From contig CM060733.1 in NCBI GenBank assembly GCA_030704615.1, positions 32,242,001 to 32,306,000 of the forward strand: DNA of 64,000 nucleotides. Reading direction: 5' to 3'. Positions 32,507 through 43,968 of the stretch are shown in pieces; the stretch's first letter is position 1; every line of letters starts with the position of its first letter. This DNA comes from Takakia lepidozioides (lineage: Eukaryota > Streptophyta > Takakiopsida > Takakiales > Takakiaceae). Below the pieces are notes generated by a model. That model made no database searches, was not told the origin of the DNA, and saw only the letters and a program-made list of their open reading frames with translations. The translations under genes and the position numbers were made by a program.

Positions 32507-34589
32507 TGTAACATTCTCTGCCAGGCCATCCACCGACGCAGCTTGTTTTCCAGTGGTCGGGATTGTTGACCATTGAGCTTCGATCCCGGACAGGTAAAAA
32601 GAAGGTCCCAAAACTGCTAGAGCATAAGATGGTAACTATAGGAGGTACCGGCTTGTGCTGTTGCGGTATAAACTTTTGGACCCGAGCACTGCTATTGCGT
32701 GAAGTGGAGACAAGTCTCCCTGCCAAATCAAATCAGGTTTGCGCATTGTTGTCAAGAGAAGCCATGGCTACCGTTATAGAATGGAAGCACCTGCATGTCA
32801 ATATCCGTTAGCACACCACATTACTGCAATTAGCACTTGATTACAGGTAACAGAGCTCCGGCCCAACATTGGAAGCTGCTGCTTTTCTTCTCTTTGCGCA
32901 ATTTAAATAATATGCAAGCACCCGCCGCCAGAAGAGCTGAAAGCATAGTTCATGCTGTTCACAGCTCCAGCAGACGTCACCTGGTCAATTTCAGATGCTG
33001 GAGTCCTGCGCCTTTGTGCACATGAGCCGGACTAACTTGAATAAAATATGAAATAGTAAAAGGAGAACTTAGTAGCCGCCAGTTGTACTAATCTATAGAT
33101 ATCAGAGTAGAATTACCATTCGGATACCAATGTGAAAGGCCTCTTCCTATCCAAGTGCGTGGATGCAACGAGGACGCACTAATTTTTGCTAGGTGCTCAT
33201 TTTACAGTCAGTAAGTCAGAAAAACACAGGACATAGAAGCAAGAAGACCAAGATCCACACTTATCCGAAAGGAAGAAAAAAGGTTGTAAGAAGAGGGTGT
33301 AAACCTGACTTGTCCACGACGAGCACGGGAAGATCCAGTTAGATCATACCGTCAATTGATCAGAAGGACCGTATACTCCCGCAATGAGCATCAGGGGAAG
33401 CTCGGAGCCCGAAAGAGCGGAAATCATGGCCAATATGGAGCTTCTTTTGCTGGTCGACGGAGGGATCATCGAAAGAGGGGAAGGGAGAGGCACATTGTTG
33501 CCCTACTGATGTGGCACAGGGGCAAGAGATAGTAATGACTACAATCATCTGAAGCTATAAAGACAAGGTCCAGGAAAGAAAGCGGGAAGGCAGAGAGAAA
33601 GGTTAAGATGATGTACAATCTACGGGGTGCATTCTCTGCGATACTTCGGATTGCGAAACCAGAACGTCCCGGATACAGAGCAGAGGAAGCCAAAATAGCC
33701 AGGCCAAAATATTACAATGATCGAAGGTGGTTCCTTCCCAGAGAAAGATTGACGCGAAAGGGACAATGCAGAGCAGATTATCGAGTCCCGTAGAGAGAGA
33801 GAGAAAAGAGAGAGAACACAATCCGCAGAGTATCAGCGGAAGAGAAATAGACGGGCAGAGTGAACAGCTACAAATTAGCTTCACTACAGTAATCCTGAAG
33901 CAGAATTATCAGAGATTTGTAGGAATGCAAAAGCAAAGATCTTGGCAATAGACGAGCAGAGCAAAAGAACAGCTGCAAACCAACAGCTACAGTATCGCAG
34001 AGGTATTTAGAGATGTGACAGAAATCTGGCAACAATGCAAACGAGATCAAAGTAACAAAGAAAATCTGAGCAGGCGTGCGGTGTCGCATCGCGATGAGCT
34101 GCAGAAACATGAGCACTCTATTTAACAGGTGTCACGCCATCAGTGGATGTTGCGAGGGAATTCTGTGTCCGCCAGTAGAATTGCAGTATTCAAACCATCG
34201 CTCTCACATATTGTCAGTACCGCCGCTAACAAACTTTAACTTTACCTTTATGACCATCTTCGATGATTAGATGGACGAAAACTTTCGTTCACTTGTCCGA
34301 TATTCATCCATCCAGCCATCCATCGCTTTTGTAATTGCTTAGGTGGATACCGCGGACCAATAAGCGATGAGGCGGGCCAACTGCCACACAGCGTTGCCGC
34401 AAATAAAAATTTGCTTAACGATAAATGCTGATTGGATTTCGAACCCCAGATAGGAAAATCTGTCATGTCTCTCCAGTAGCCCGACGCCACGTCGGCAGCG
34501 CCGTGGGACGCGAGCCTTCCGCGACTTCGGTTGGTGTCATATAAAAGTTTCAAGAAAAAAGTGACGCCTCCTGAAGGAAGCGTAAATTC
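32507..34589. other. SGS3 upstream region, no supported second gene
   Basis: This should hold the 5' untranslated region and promoter of SGS3, possibly with further 5' exons. An ATG at about 32,764 on the minus strand opens only a 10-codon frame. The region from 33,400 to 34,100 is purine-rich (GAGAGA, AAGAAA) on the plus strand. None of the frames there shows a known domain. Confidence 0.4.
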
Positions 34590-35424
34590 CAGTGTTGGGC
34601 GGTTCTTGCATTTGTGAAGGAACCTTCGGATCGTTCCACAATTATTTCAAGAGACAGTTCCGGATCCGGTTCCGTTTTTTTTTTTTATTGAGCCCGTTCT
34701 GGTCCGGTTCCGGTCCCAACTTTAAACATGGGGGCAGTTCCGGTTACCGGTTAGGCTCCGGTTCTATTTTAAAAATGTGTATTTTTTGAATTTAATTAGA
34801 TTTAAAATATTCTATCAGTCCTGGGGATTAAATAGCAGTGTACATACTTGAACTAAAACCCAACGACTTTATTAGTTCTCACTAACACAAAAAAAAAAAA
34901 AAAAAAAAACTCTAAATAAACTGGAAGAAGAAAATGGGTAAAATTTTATGGGTTCAAATTACTATTCAGTTATTTGGCAAGTATTGGCATCTTCTAACAT
35001 TTTGATTAATGAACTTAGCCAGGATATCATGGAGCTGAAGATTGAACCCAAGATCTCATGGCGTTGAAGCATTAAACATAGAAATTTCATGGCCTTCAAG
35101 CATTGAACCCAGCATCTCATGGAGCTTGAGAGCATTAAAGAGGTTTTGCCATGGGGCCACCAGCTCTCTAGGTTATGCCAAGGGCCCACCAAGAAGAACC
35201 AGAATCTGTTTTTATCCCCATGCGCCCCGGTTGTGTCTGGTTCTCACACCCAGGAACCGCCGTCCCCATGCGCCCCGGTTGGTTGTCTGGTTCTCACACC
35301 CAGGAACCGCCGATCCCCATTGGCAGGTTCCGGGTCAAGTTATGCAGGAATGGGCCCGGTTCCGGTTAACCAGAATCTGAACCTGCGGTTAACCTGGGTC
35401 CCGGCGGGTAACCGCCCAATAGTG
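34590..35424. mobile_element. Non-autonomous hAT-type element, copy 3 (835 bp)
   Basis: Exact 8-bp duplication GTAAATTC at 34,582-34,589 and 35,425-35,432. The left end CAGTGTTGGGCGGTT and the inverted right end CACTATTGGGCGGTT match at 13 of 15. Subterminal CCGGTTCCGGT repeats occur on both sides. The interior contains an A-run near 34,889-34,909 and two sets of tandem repeats (about 34,990-35,140 and 35,219-35,320). No transposase. Confidence 0.88.
35219..35320. repeat. Tandem repeat of about 50 bp in hAT-type element
   Basis: Two adjacent units, each with CATGCGCCCCGGTTG, then GTCTGGTTCTCACACCCAGG, then AACCGCCG. Confidence 0.85.
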
Positions 35425-35432
35425 GTAAATTC

Positions 35433-36060
35433 TCTCTTTTTGCCTTTCCAGGAAGGTGGACACCTTTGCAAGAGGTTGGGTAGTGCATGAGCCCTGGAGC
35501 ACAAGGGCATATTCCCCGAATTTCTGCAAAATTTCCCCAGCGAAACGAACTTGGCGAAACTAAACATTATGGGAAACTAACACATAAAGAACAAGTAACC
35601 CATATACCTATACCTGATGATCATCTTACCCTATAGGCGTGGCTTTTTCTCCATAACAGGCACGAGAGTGCGGTGAGACTTCACCTCAAACTGCAGGTCC
35701 TCGCCCATATCTAATTTCTCACAAGAAAACTCTATACCAAATAGCCTGAGAAGAAATCACACTGAAGGATAATTTCGCATGGCAAAACTCTGTACCAACT
35801 AGCCTGGATTGGATTGTTGGTGATGGGATTTTGTATAGTTTCGTTTAGGATTCTGGCTACACTAGTGAAGTTTTCGCCTCGCTGAATTGGTGTAGACGTA
35901 CCGTATATATGCACCGGTACTCTGTACCACTAAGGGTTTTTTTTTTCTGTTTTGGAAACATATAACTCCTATGACCGAGGTTAAGAAAACATAAAACTCC
36001 CCTGACCATGGGTTGTGCTCACGCTCACGCAATACCAACCCCCATTTGCAACACCAATCA
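35433..36060 (-). mobile_element. Second, inverted copy of the 24,131 MITE-like repeat
   Basis: Read on the minus strand from about 36,047, GGGTTGGTATTGCGTGAGC is followed by CGGTCATAGGAGTTA at about 35,975 and CACGCCTATAGGGTAA near 35,640. These are the same landmarks, in the same order, as at 24,131-24,560. The far end is not clear near 35,560, next to the hAT-type element. Confidence 0.6.
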
Positions 36061-36062
36061 GT

Positions 36063-36115
36063 GGGTTGAACCCCAAACTACTCCAATGTGGTTTGTGCCC
36101 ATTACCACTTTGCTA
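36063..36115 (-). other. tRNA-like A and B boxes (possible SINE head)
   Basis: Minus strand: TAGCAAAGTGG (36,115-36,105) fits the Pol III A box and GGTTCAACCC (36,072-36,063) fits the B box, with normal spacing. No cloverleaf or SINE tail could be established, so this is a motif-level call only. Confidence 0.35.
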
Positions 36116-37176
36116 CAACTTGGCTGTCATATATATGTAGGCGGAGCCTTCTTTTTATAAGAATTCAGCCAAGTTTGATTTGGGGATTGTCCCTAAAAAA
36201 CAAAGGCGAAAACCTGACCAGTATTTACATAATTCGAGCCGAAAGTGTAAGGTAGGTAGAAGCACTTATTGTGAAGTAGCCCAATCTATGCTCTAATAAA
36301 TGAATCATTTTGGCCAAAAATAGTGGTAACGATGCTCATCTACTGCACCAATCATGGCTCACACTGGTTTCTATTGATTTGGGATGTGGTTGGTAGGAGA
36401 AAGCGCCCCAACTTTAACTCATGACTGCACCAAAATTGAAACAAGAGGGCTCAATATGAAAGAGGCAGTGGGCCCATAGCGATTGTAGTGGGCCATGTCT
36501 AGAACTACATAAACCAAAGTAAACCAAAGGATCCTGCCAAAATTCAAATGTGATCAATCTAGCTTGAACTTGTGTGCCTTTGCAGCTTAATTTCACATGG
36601 ATTAAGCAGCTTTGGCGAGAGCCATTAGATCACACACAAGATGCACCATTGATTTACGTGTTTCACATGGATCTAGCAAAAAATTCAGGCAGTACATATG
36701 TTGCTGCTGTGAACAAATGAGCTGTATTTTCATACTTGCAATGACCTCATTAGAAGGAGAACGTGGTTTCCCTATGTGCTCTTATGAAATATGCTATAGT
36801 GATAAGTATAGACTTATCAAATACTTGCCTACTACACATTGTCATTGTCGTCTTATTTTGAAAAATCAATTGTCAATTATAGGTGCTATTAGATGCATTA
36901 AGCCTAGATTGTTTCCTGCTTATTGTTGTATTTATAGAGAGTCTAACATTATAGAGACCAATGTGAACGAGTTTACTGATAGTGAAAAAGATACCACTAA
37001 TTGTGAGTCATCAGAGTCTGATATAGAAAGTGGATAGACACGAGTCATCACAGACTGATATAGCTAGAAAGTGGACACGATGGTATGTGGTACTCGAAGG
37101 GGACCATGACTCATAGTAGACGAAGTGTTGAGACTGTCTACCCCTAAATTCATAATGTCCTGCCATCCCCGAGATA
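36116..37176. other. No firmly supported gene
   Basis: A plus-strand frame at 36,612-37,037 (141 codons, ending in an acidic Ser/Glu-rich tail) has no recognised domain. It lies just upstream of the pogo-like gene in the same direction and may belong to that element. Confidence 0.3.
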
Positions 37177-38215
37177 GTGAAATGGAAGCGAAGCAATGTA
37201 CCTCAAAAACCTGCTCGTAAACCACAAGCTCCTGCTCTAATTCTACCGCTTATTGGCAAGGAAAAAAGGTACCAGAAAGTAGCATGGTCAGAAGCGCAGA
37301 TGGCAGAAGCAGTGGCCGCAGTAGAGGATGGGAATTTGCCTTATATTCGAGTTGCAGCACAAAATTTTCATATTCCAATCTCCAGCAGTAGAAGATGTTT
37401 GGACAACATCACCACGTCAAAGAAATCTGGGCCACCAACAATATTGACAACGAAAGAAGAAAAAGACCTCATCTCTTGGATCATACGAGCCCAACATGTC
37501 GGCATGTGTGTTACACTACCAATGCTAAAATCTAGAGTCGATACTTTGGTTTCTGACAGACCATATACTTTCACCAACGGAAATCCTAATCGAACATGAT
37601 GGAAGAGGTTTCAACTTTGACATCCAGAAGTGATGATGAGAATAGCCGAAGGATTGGAAAGAAGTCGTGCATTGAATGTATGTAGGGATGTGATCAGTCC
37701 ATTCTACACAAATTTGGCCGACGTTTACAGATAGCATCACTATGAAGCTGGTCAAATTTTGGAATACTGATGAAATGGGCATACAAGCAGGCCGCACGTT
37801 AGGCATGAGAGTCTTGGCGAGGAGAGGTTTTAGAGACGTGTACGGGGTTTTGCCAAAATCTCGAGAGTGGGTGACGATTTTGTCTTGCGTTAGTGTATCT
37901 GGACATGCATTACCCAATTTCTATGTATTCAAAGGCAAGTCTCGCATACCAAGAAGAAACTTACAACACATTCGAGAAAAAGCACAACAAAAAGAGGCTT
38001 TACTCAGGGAAAGAGAGCGCAAAAAAATGGAAGAGGATAGACTATCGGCAGCTAGAAAAATTCTTGCTGCTCGCCAGAAGCTCAAAAGAGAAAAAAAAGC
38101 TCGCTTAGAGGCAGAGGAGGTTGCGTTCAACAAGTGGTATGTTTCACAGGATGCCATCTTCACTAATTTTTTTAGAGGTGAAGTAATCCCTGTCGACAAT
38201 CCCTATTTACCGTAG
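37177..38215 (+). pseudogene. Pogo-like (Tc1/mariner superfamily) transposase, broken
   Basis: The frame at 37,177-37,599 carries a psq-type helix-turn-helix (RVAAQNFHIPISSSRRCLDN), then KSGPPTILTTKEEKDLISWI and a CENP-B-like second HTH. Stops follow at the NRT-W position and again near 37,618. The frame at 37,742-38,215 carries WNTDEMGIQAG, the first catalytic Asp region of the DDE_1 domain, and REWVTILSCVSVSGHALPNF. It then jumps to a Lys/Glu/Arg-rich coiled C-terminus ending VDNPYLP. The middle and end of the DDE domain with the other catalytic acids are missing. Terminal inverted repeats were not located. Confidence 0.78.
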
Positions 38216-38966
38216 CTTCGTCCTAGTACAATTGAGGAGACTGCAGCAAGAGTTGCAAGGTTGTAGAAACAAAGAATTCAACGCCAAAATGTGTGAGTAG
38301 TTTACTAATCAATGAGTTAATGTAGATCAACAAATTCTGATTTGTGCTTGTGTGCAACAATGTAAGTCTTCACTATTGAAAATCTTTGATCAATCTGCAA
38401 CGATTTCCATGAATTACAGGGTGTTCATAAAATTTATATAATGCAATTGATTTGTTTTAGGATAGTCTCTTCTTTCGCCATGAAAGGCTCCTGCAAATCT
38501 CTTATGGGCCAAACATGAATCATAATGAGCTATAACGGGTGCAACTTGCAGCACATGTAGAATATTATGGACCATGACAACTGTACCATATCTGGAACAC
38601 GGTGGGCCACATGCGACCGATGGGGTCCCTCCAATCCTCCCTCAATTAAATACATAAAATGGCAAAATTAGCATTGGCCACCAACTACAAAAAACAAGCC
38701 TCACTCAAGAGCTTTCCAATAACACTATGATGGACCCCACCAAGTATAATATTCAGATTTTTTCCTCTCTATAGCAATTTACTAAGCCATGATAGGTGCT
38801 TCTACTCTTGCCAGGCCCCTTCTTGAATTGTTGCGATTGCCTTGATCGGACGGCTCACAAGAGCACGAACCTTAAACGACGTAAAGTGTCATCCTCACTT
38901 GGCCGGAAAATCCTGCGCCGTAAGTTGTCATTTTCTCTAACTAAGAAATCCTAGCCGGGTCCTTAC
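38216..38966. other. Gene-free stretch
   Basis: No coding signal or recognisable repeat structure seen. Confidence 0.35.
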
Positions 38967-41196
38967 CAATGTTGGTCGGTTATCACTTTTTTCAAAGCTT
39001 GTGAGGTTGAGGTTATAAAACTTGACTCACACAGTAATAACCTCTGGTTGCCAGTAAAACATGCATGAAGGTTACTTGCAGACTACGGTTATGATATTGG
39101 GAATAATATGTGTGGTCAGGTTATTTGCCGGTTCATAAACAAACCATAGCTTGTGGTGATATTTTAAGTTTGGTCTTTATTATAACCAAAATGTAGCTTA
39201 TGTACCACCGGACATATTTGAAGTACCGTAAGCCGAACCTATCACAGTTGATCTGGGAGCACATATTCTTCTCGCTCGATCTCTTCATTATTCAAATTCT
39301 TCTTTAATCTCCTGACATTATTCTAAAGTGGATCTTTCACGTCCTTCTCTCGGATCATCTGGCTAGTTTTTGGAAACAAATATGTTGTCCAGGTTATTGG
39401 TTTGAAGTTTACATTGTCATAGTGAAGTAAGTAAACCTGCAAGAGAAAATATCCTTTCAGTTTCAATTTGGCTGACAGCTGCGATGCCTAGAATTTGTCG
39501 AGGTAAATAAGCCACAGTAAGAAATGTGATTTTATTTGTCATGACACCAAAGACAAACTCTGTATAGCTTTATAAAAAGACCCAAGTGGGGTGACTGTAC
39601 AAAATGAGTAAAACTATCCCGAAGGGGAGAAACAAAATCTCATAGAACTAGATATAATGATAAACATGAGTCAAACTGTTGTAGTATTACCTACTGCCTG
39701 AAGAAGGTCAGACAACAGGAATGAGGGTGGGTCAAAAAGTGCCGGGAGGCGAGAGACACCAATCACTTCTTTGTGCATGTTGATTCTGAAGTCTTCGAGC
39801 TCCCTGTTAAACTCGTTTGGCTGTAACATACCCAAGCTGTCCTCCATGAATTTTGCATCAATATCACTCTGACATTTAACAACCAAGGCTACGGCTGATT
39901 GCAAAGCATCTGATTATAATAACCAGTGTCCTCTACTTTGGCTTAGGACACAATTTTGTGACCCCTTGTAACAAAGTCTTGACAACTGCATCAACCACAA
40001 CCCATGTCCTCGCACTAGGGAATCGAGATTAATATAGATAATAACTGTTTGCATGGTTATAGCAATGATTGATGACTACTCAAAACCAAAGAGCATCTTG
40101 AAATAATAAAATGCAGCTTGCAAATCTAAACATCCAACAAGAAAGTTAACATAAAGTAGAAACTAATGCACTCAAATGCACATTTCCATATGTCACATGG
40201 CTGCAATACAAAGCCACATTTAAATTGTTTAATTTCATCAACGTGCCAAATGATGTAATCTAGAAATTCTATGAAACAACTAATAATCTGGTTTTCACAT
40301 GAGTATTCAGCTTTCTTGGACGGAGTCCGGCCTTGGTGGTACAAGCTGCATCCCATGCTTGTCGGCCTTTTTGATTTATTAGACCAGGTAATACAATTTT
40401 GTAGGCTTTGATGGACACGTAAGAGAACCATCGACAATCTTTCTCATCACTGGCTGACCTTGGACGTGACATGTGCAAAGCAATTCCCTGAAAAAAGCTC
40501 TGGCAAGCTCCTAATGGTTCACAATTCACAATGGATCTTAACGCAGCAGCTAGGATAGACAAATTAGACCATTCGTGATGATTCGTCTTTGACATAACAG
40601 ATGATTATATTTGTCAAAGAGAACTTCTATAACAGATCTTGTAGCTGAACCGCCATAGCCTGTCCAGTAGTGTGATTTACTTCAAATAAACCTATTATCA
40701 CATGTCTGGGCCCCCATTCGAAGGATTAAAAATTAGCAATAATAGCGAAAATATCATGGGCACCTCTTGACATCCATAAGTCGAAGGTGGCTATTGCTTA
40801 GATATAGAACCTCAAAATTGGAATGACATATTTCTCTCTAGTTTTGTCCACCAGATCAGAACACCTTATTCAATATTGATACCCTCAGACGGCGCACCAA
40901 CATCTCAATGTCTCTCAAGTTTAGTCCCAAAAACAACTTGCTCACTTTAAAAGCTAGCTGATCTTCAAGTTTAGGTCAAGTTGTGCAGGAACAAGAAAAT
41001 TATTTGAGGTGTTGACAATGTGGAAGAAGGAGAGCAAATATACCATGAGGAAGAAAGTTGATCTGCATCAATGCATAGCCTTAGCAAATCTCCACATATG
41101 CATGCAAGTAGCCACCACAGCACAAGCACAGCTGCCACCCACCTTTTAGGTTCAATGTGCCATTTCAACTTCAATGTACAGTACTATAGACACTTG
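38967..41196 (-). mobile_element. hAT element carrying a broken transposase (tentative ends)
   Basis: The left end CAATGTTGGTCGGTT closely matches the end of the non-autonomous element at 34,590 (CAGTGTTGGGCGGTT, 13 of 15). Flanking 8-mers GTCCTTAC (38,959-38,966) and GACCTTAC (41,197-41,204) agree at 7 of 8. The inverted right end (CAAGTGTCTATAG) is only weakly similar, so that boundary is uncertain. A hAT transposase remnant lies inside. Confidence 0.5.
39330..40870 (-). pseudogene. hAT transposase remnant
   Basis: On the minus strand, ATFDLWMSRGAHDIFAIIANF (about 40,790-40,730) is the typical block around the first catalytic Asp of plant hAT transposases. It is followed by IIGLFEVNHTTGQAMAVQLQ. 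The frame at 40,269-40,595 continues with SIVNCEPLG and KLNTHVKTR. The C-terminal dimerisation (hATC) region is seen at about 39,495-39,340 as QIETERIFSLAGLLTSL. Stops and frame changes occur throughout, so no product is expected. The frame at 39,671-39,904 lies between and is unassigned. Confidence 0.82.
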
Positions 41197-41497
41197 GACC
41201 TTACTTGGACACCGAAATAAAACTGCTGTTTGCAACAAAACCATAGCTACAGTAACTGCTTCCTTCAGCTTCCAATAAGTCCGGATCGGTTCTACATCTG
41301 TTATTCACTCGAAGGCTTAAGGTATTTCACTGGGTATTTGAGCTATACGGTATCGGCGGTGTTCACTGTCCACTTTTCTCTAGTATAGACTATAGGTACT
41401 CTTACCCAAATAACCTGTAAATAAGTAAGGGGATATGTGATTATCTTATTTCAATATAACATTTTAAGGAAATTTTCTACTTGGAGTTTTAGGGTGG

Positions 41498-42150
41498 AGC
41501 CATTACGTGACTAGCCGCTTGTTAACTAAACGAGCACAGTCCGGGGCTACTTCTACTAAGGCGCCAGAGTCTAGAATGACCAAGCAGCCTTATCCAAAGC
41601 ACAAGGCGGGTGAGAATTTTGATACCCTCCTCCGCTTCTTTGAGATGAGTATCAAGATGAATGTTATGGCAAAAGGAGTTTGTCACCAATGCTTTCCGGT
41701 TTTGTTTAAAAGGTGAGACACAAACGTTGTTCGAGGCTAGTATTCAGGATCTCGGTGACATAACCTGGACCTTGGCCAAAGAGTTGGCTAATCAACTGTT
41801 TCGTGAAGAGAAACCTACGGATTATGCTCTGCCTGAAAAGGAACTCTCAGGTGGGTGAAAGTATCTCGAAATACTATACTAAAATTCGCACAGCCGTCTG
41901 CAAAGCTGCCCTGTGATTTGGGAGAGACCATTGGCCATCAAGATGTGGTTCGTAAAAGGCTTGCCACCGCAGGGTAGTAGAAGGGCAATTTTTCAAGATA
42001 TCTTTGAAATCTGAAGGGCCAGGGTACCCTTCAGATTTAGGCTCGTATGAGAGATGTACAGAACTTGAGGATGGGTGATAAGTTGCAATCAGTTTCTGAG
42101 TTGTAGTACTTGCAAAGCAGTAATGCGTTGCAATGAGATACAGAATTATT
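41498..42150 (+). pseudogene. LTR-retrotransposon gag-like remnant
   Basis: Two overlapping plus-strand frames (41,507-41,716 and 41,661-41,858) give KAGENFDTLLRFFEMSIKMN followed by EFVTNAFRFCLKGETQTLFEA. Low-level similarity in other frames runs to about 42,000. The layout resembles a Ty3/Gypsy-type gag, but no zinc knuckle, protease or LTR was found. Confidence 0.4.
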
Positions 42151-43968
42151 ATGTAGCCGCTGCACGTTTCTCCATTTCTGAGAGGTAAGTCACTGTCTAT
42201 AAAACTTGAAAAGTATGTGCAGAGCCTTCTTGGTGAGCTACTACTGGGCTCTCTGTCTAGTCCCTAACAATTCCATGGTGAAGCTCGTGGTGAAGTCGAA
42301 TGGATGGGGGCACCTGATGAGTCAAGAGTTGTCAACTCAGCTGATCCGAAAGGCAGATAGGAAGACTTGAAAGTTTCCAGAGAGACTCATACTTTGAACT
42401 TCCAGCCATTGACATAGCATACTGTTTTAGCCAGAGCCCGCATGGCCGATGTATTACTGGAGCAAGTGGAGTCGGCGACATCTTGAAGACCTTCTATATT
42501 ATCTTTCTTGTTCCCGCTGTACGATCGAAGGTCCAGACTCTCGTCGGAATGTGGGAAAATGCGGACGATCGAAACGACAACCGTAAGAGCCCATTTCCCC
42601 ACGTGATGCTGTTGGTGGGGCCAGTCAAGCAAGCAAGCTTGGGAGGATGTTGGTGAGGGCACCCTTCATAATCCAGCCCTCACGTGGAATCCCAGTGCAT
42701 GTTTTCCAACAACAGATGGCTTACTACTGTACTGGGCCCCACCGATATGACTTGGTCAAATCAGTTTGGGGATATTTACAGAGTATCAGGGCTACCTGGT
42801 CCAGCCGTGGCCCACCTGCCTGCTGTAACGATCAAGTCATGGTCGCACTACCCTTTGCATGTCCTCTTGGGATAGATAATATGGCTTGTCAAACTGTGTG
42901 AATGATGGGGGGCTTCTACAGGTATGCGGTATGGCTCTAATAACAAGGGAGCAGGGGTAGTGCTAGAGCTTTACCTACCCCAGGGTTGTAGAAAGTGCCC
43001 ACGAAGTAGGTGAGGGTACTGTCTCTCCTCACTTGAGATTAGGTCGGTTACTGGGGGTAGACATGTCATATGCATGTTTTCCACACTGAGGCTGGTACGT
43101 ATTGCATAAAGCTTCGGATAACATGTGCATGCGGAGCTGGGCTCGCACCAGACGACGTTGGACAAATAAAGGTTATAGCATGACTGTCGGTAAGACCTAC
43201 AGTCTGGGATCTCATTTGAGGGGCCTCACAAGAATTCGTGTGGGATCCAGAAAGCAAAGCGGCGTCTTTGCAATCTCAAGGAAATGGGCGATGCTGGTAT
43301 GGTGATCCACAGAAAGATGTTGCGCGTCTCCAGAGTCCTGTCAGTGACTGTCACAAACATGGGTCATAGTACATACGACAACGGATGGCCCTCAAATGTT
43401 CTCAAGTGGGCCCACAGATCTGAGGCCCTAACAAATGCAATCAGTGAGACTTGTCAAAGGACTCATCCTTTTTTATGCGTGCATGAATTCCAAGGTTAAG
43501 TATGACATGCAACTGGTCGTCAACTGTTGAAAGTGCAACGGCATCCAGCTTGTTGATAGTTCATGGTGGGTAGAATTTACAGGAGCGCTCCAGAAAAGTG
43601 GAATCCAAAACAGCGAGCTATGCTGACTGTAACTTATATTTGATCTGGAAAGGTTGAATCTACAGTGCGCAATTGTAGAGTATTCCTCATGTGTTTGGAT
43701 GAAGCGAATGTCAGCACCCAGTGATGCAACACTATCACCTGGGCCAGGACACGATAGATCTATACATCTATCTCTACTTCTAGATTCGATAGGAATTTGG
43801 CGTCTCACTAATCGTACAGAACTTGGGGCCGTGGGAGGTTTCCCAGGGAGCCGATTCATGGGCCTTATTTCTTTGAATCGTGCACGATAATCATGCTATC
43901 GTGCATCGTGATTGCCTAGACAAATCATGTATTTGCAAAACAGGACCGTGTGTATTCGGTCGCTTAGA
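42150..43968. other. No supported gene
   Basis: Short frames on both strands show no motif. The last part next to 43,968 should be the 3' untranslated region of the AAA-ATPase gene. Confidence 0.35.

Noticed and set aside
32064-32576. Plus-strand frame of 170 codons
   Set aside because: Antisense shadow of the first SGS3 exon, Ser/Phe-rich because the exon is Lys/Glu/Asp-rich.
37763-37775. CTGATGA, a hammerhead ribozyme core motif
   Set aside because: It encodes the NTDEMG block of the pogo transposase, and no matching GAAA core and stems are arranged around it.
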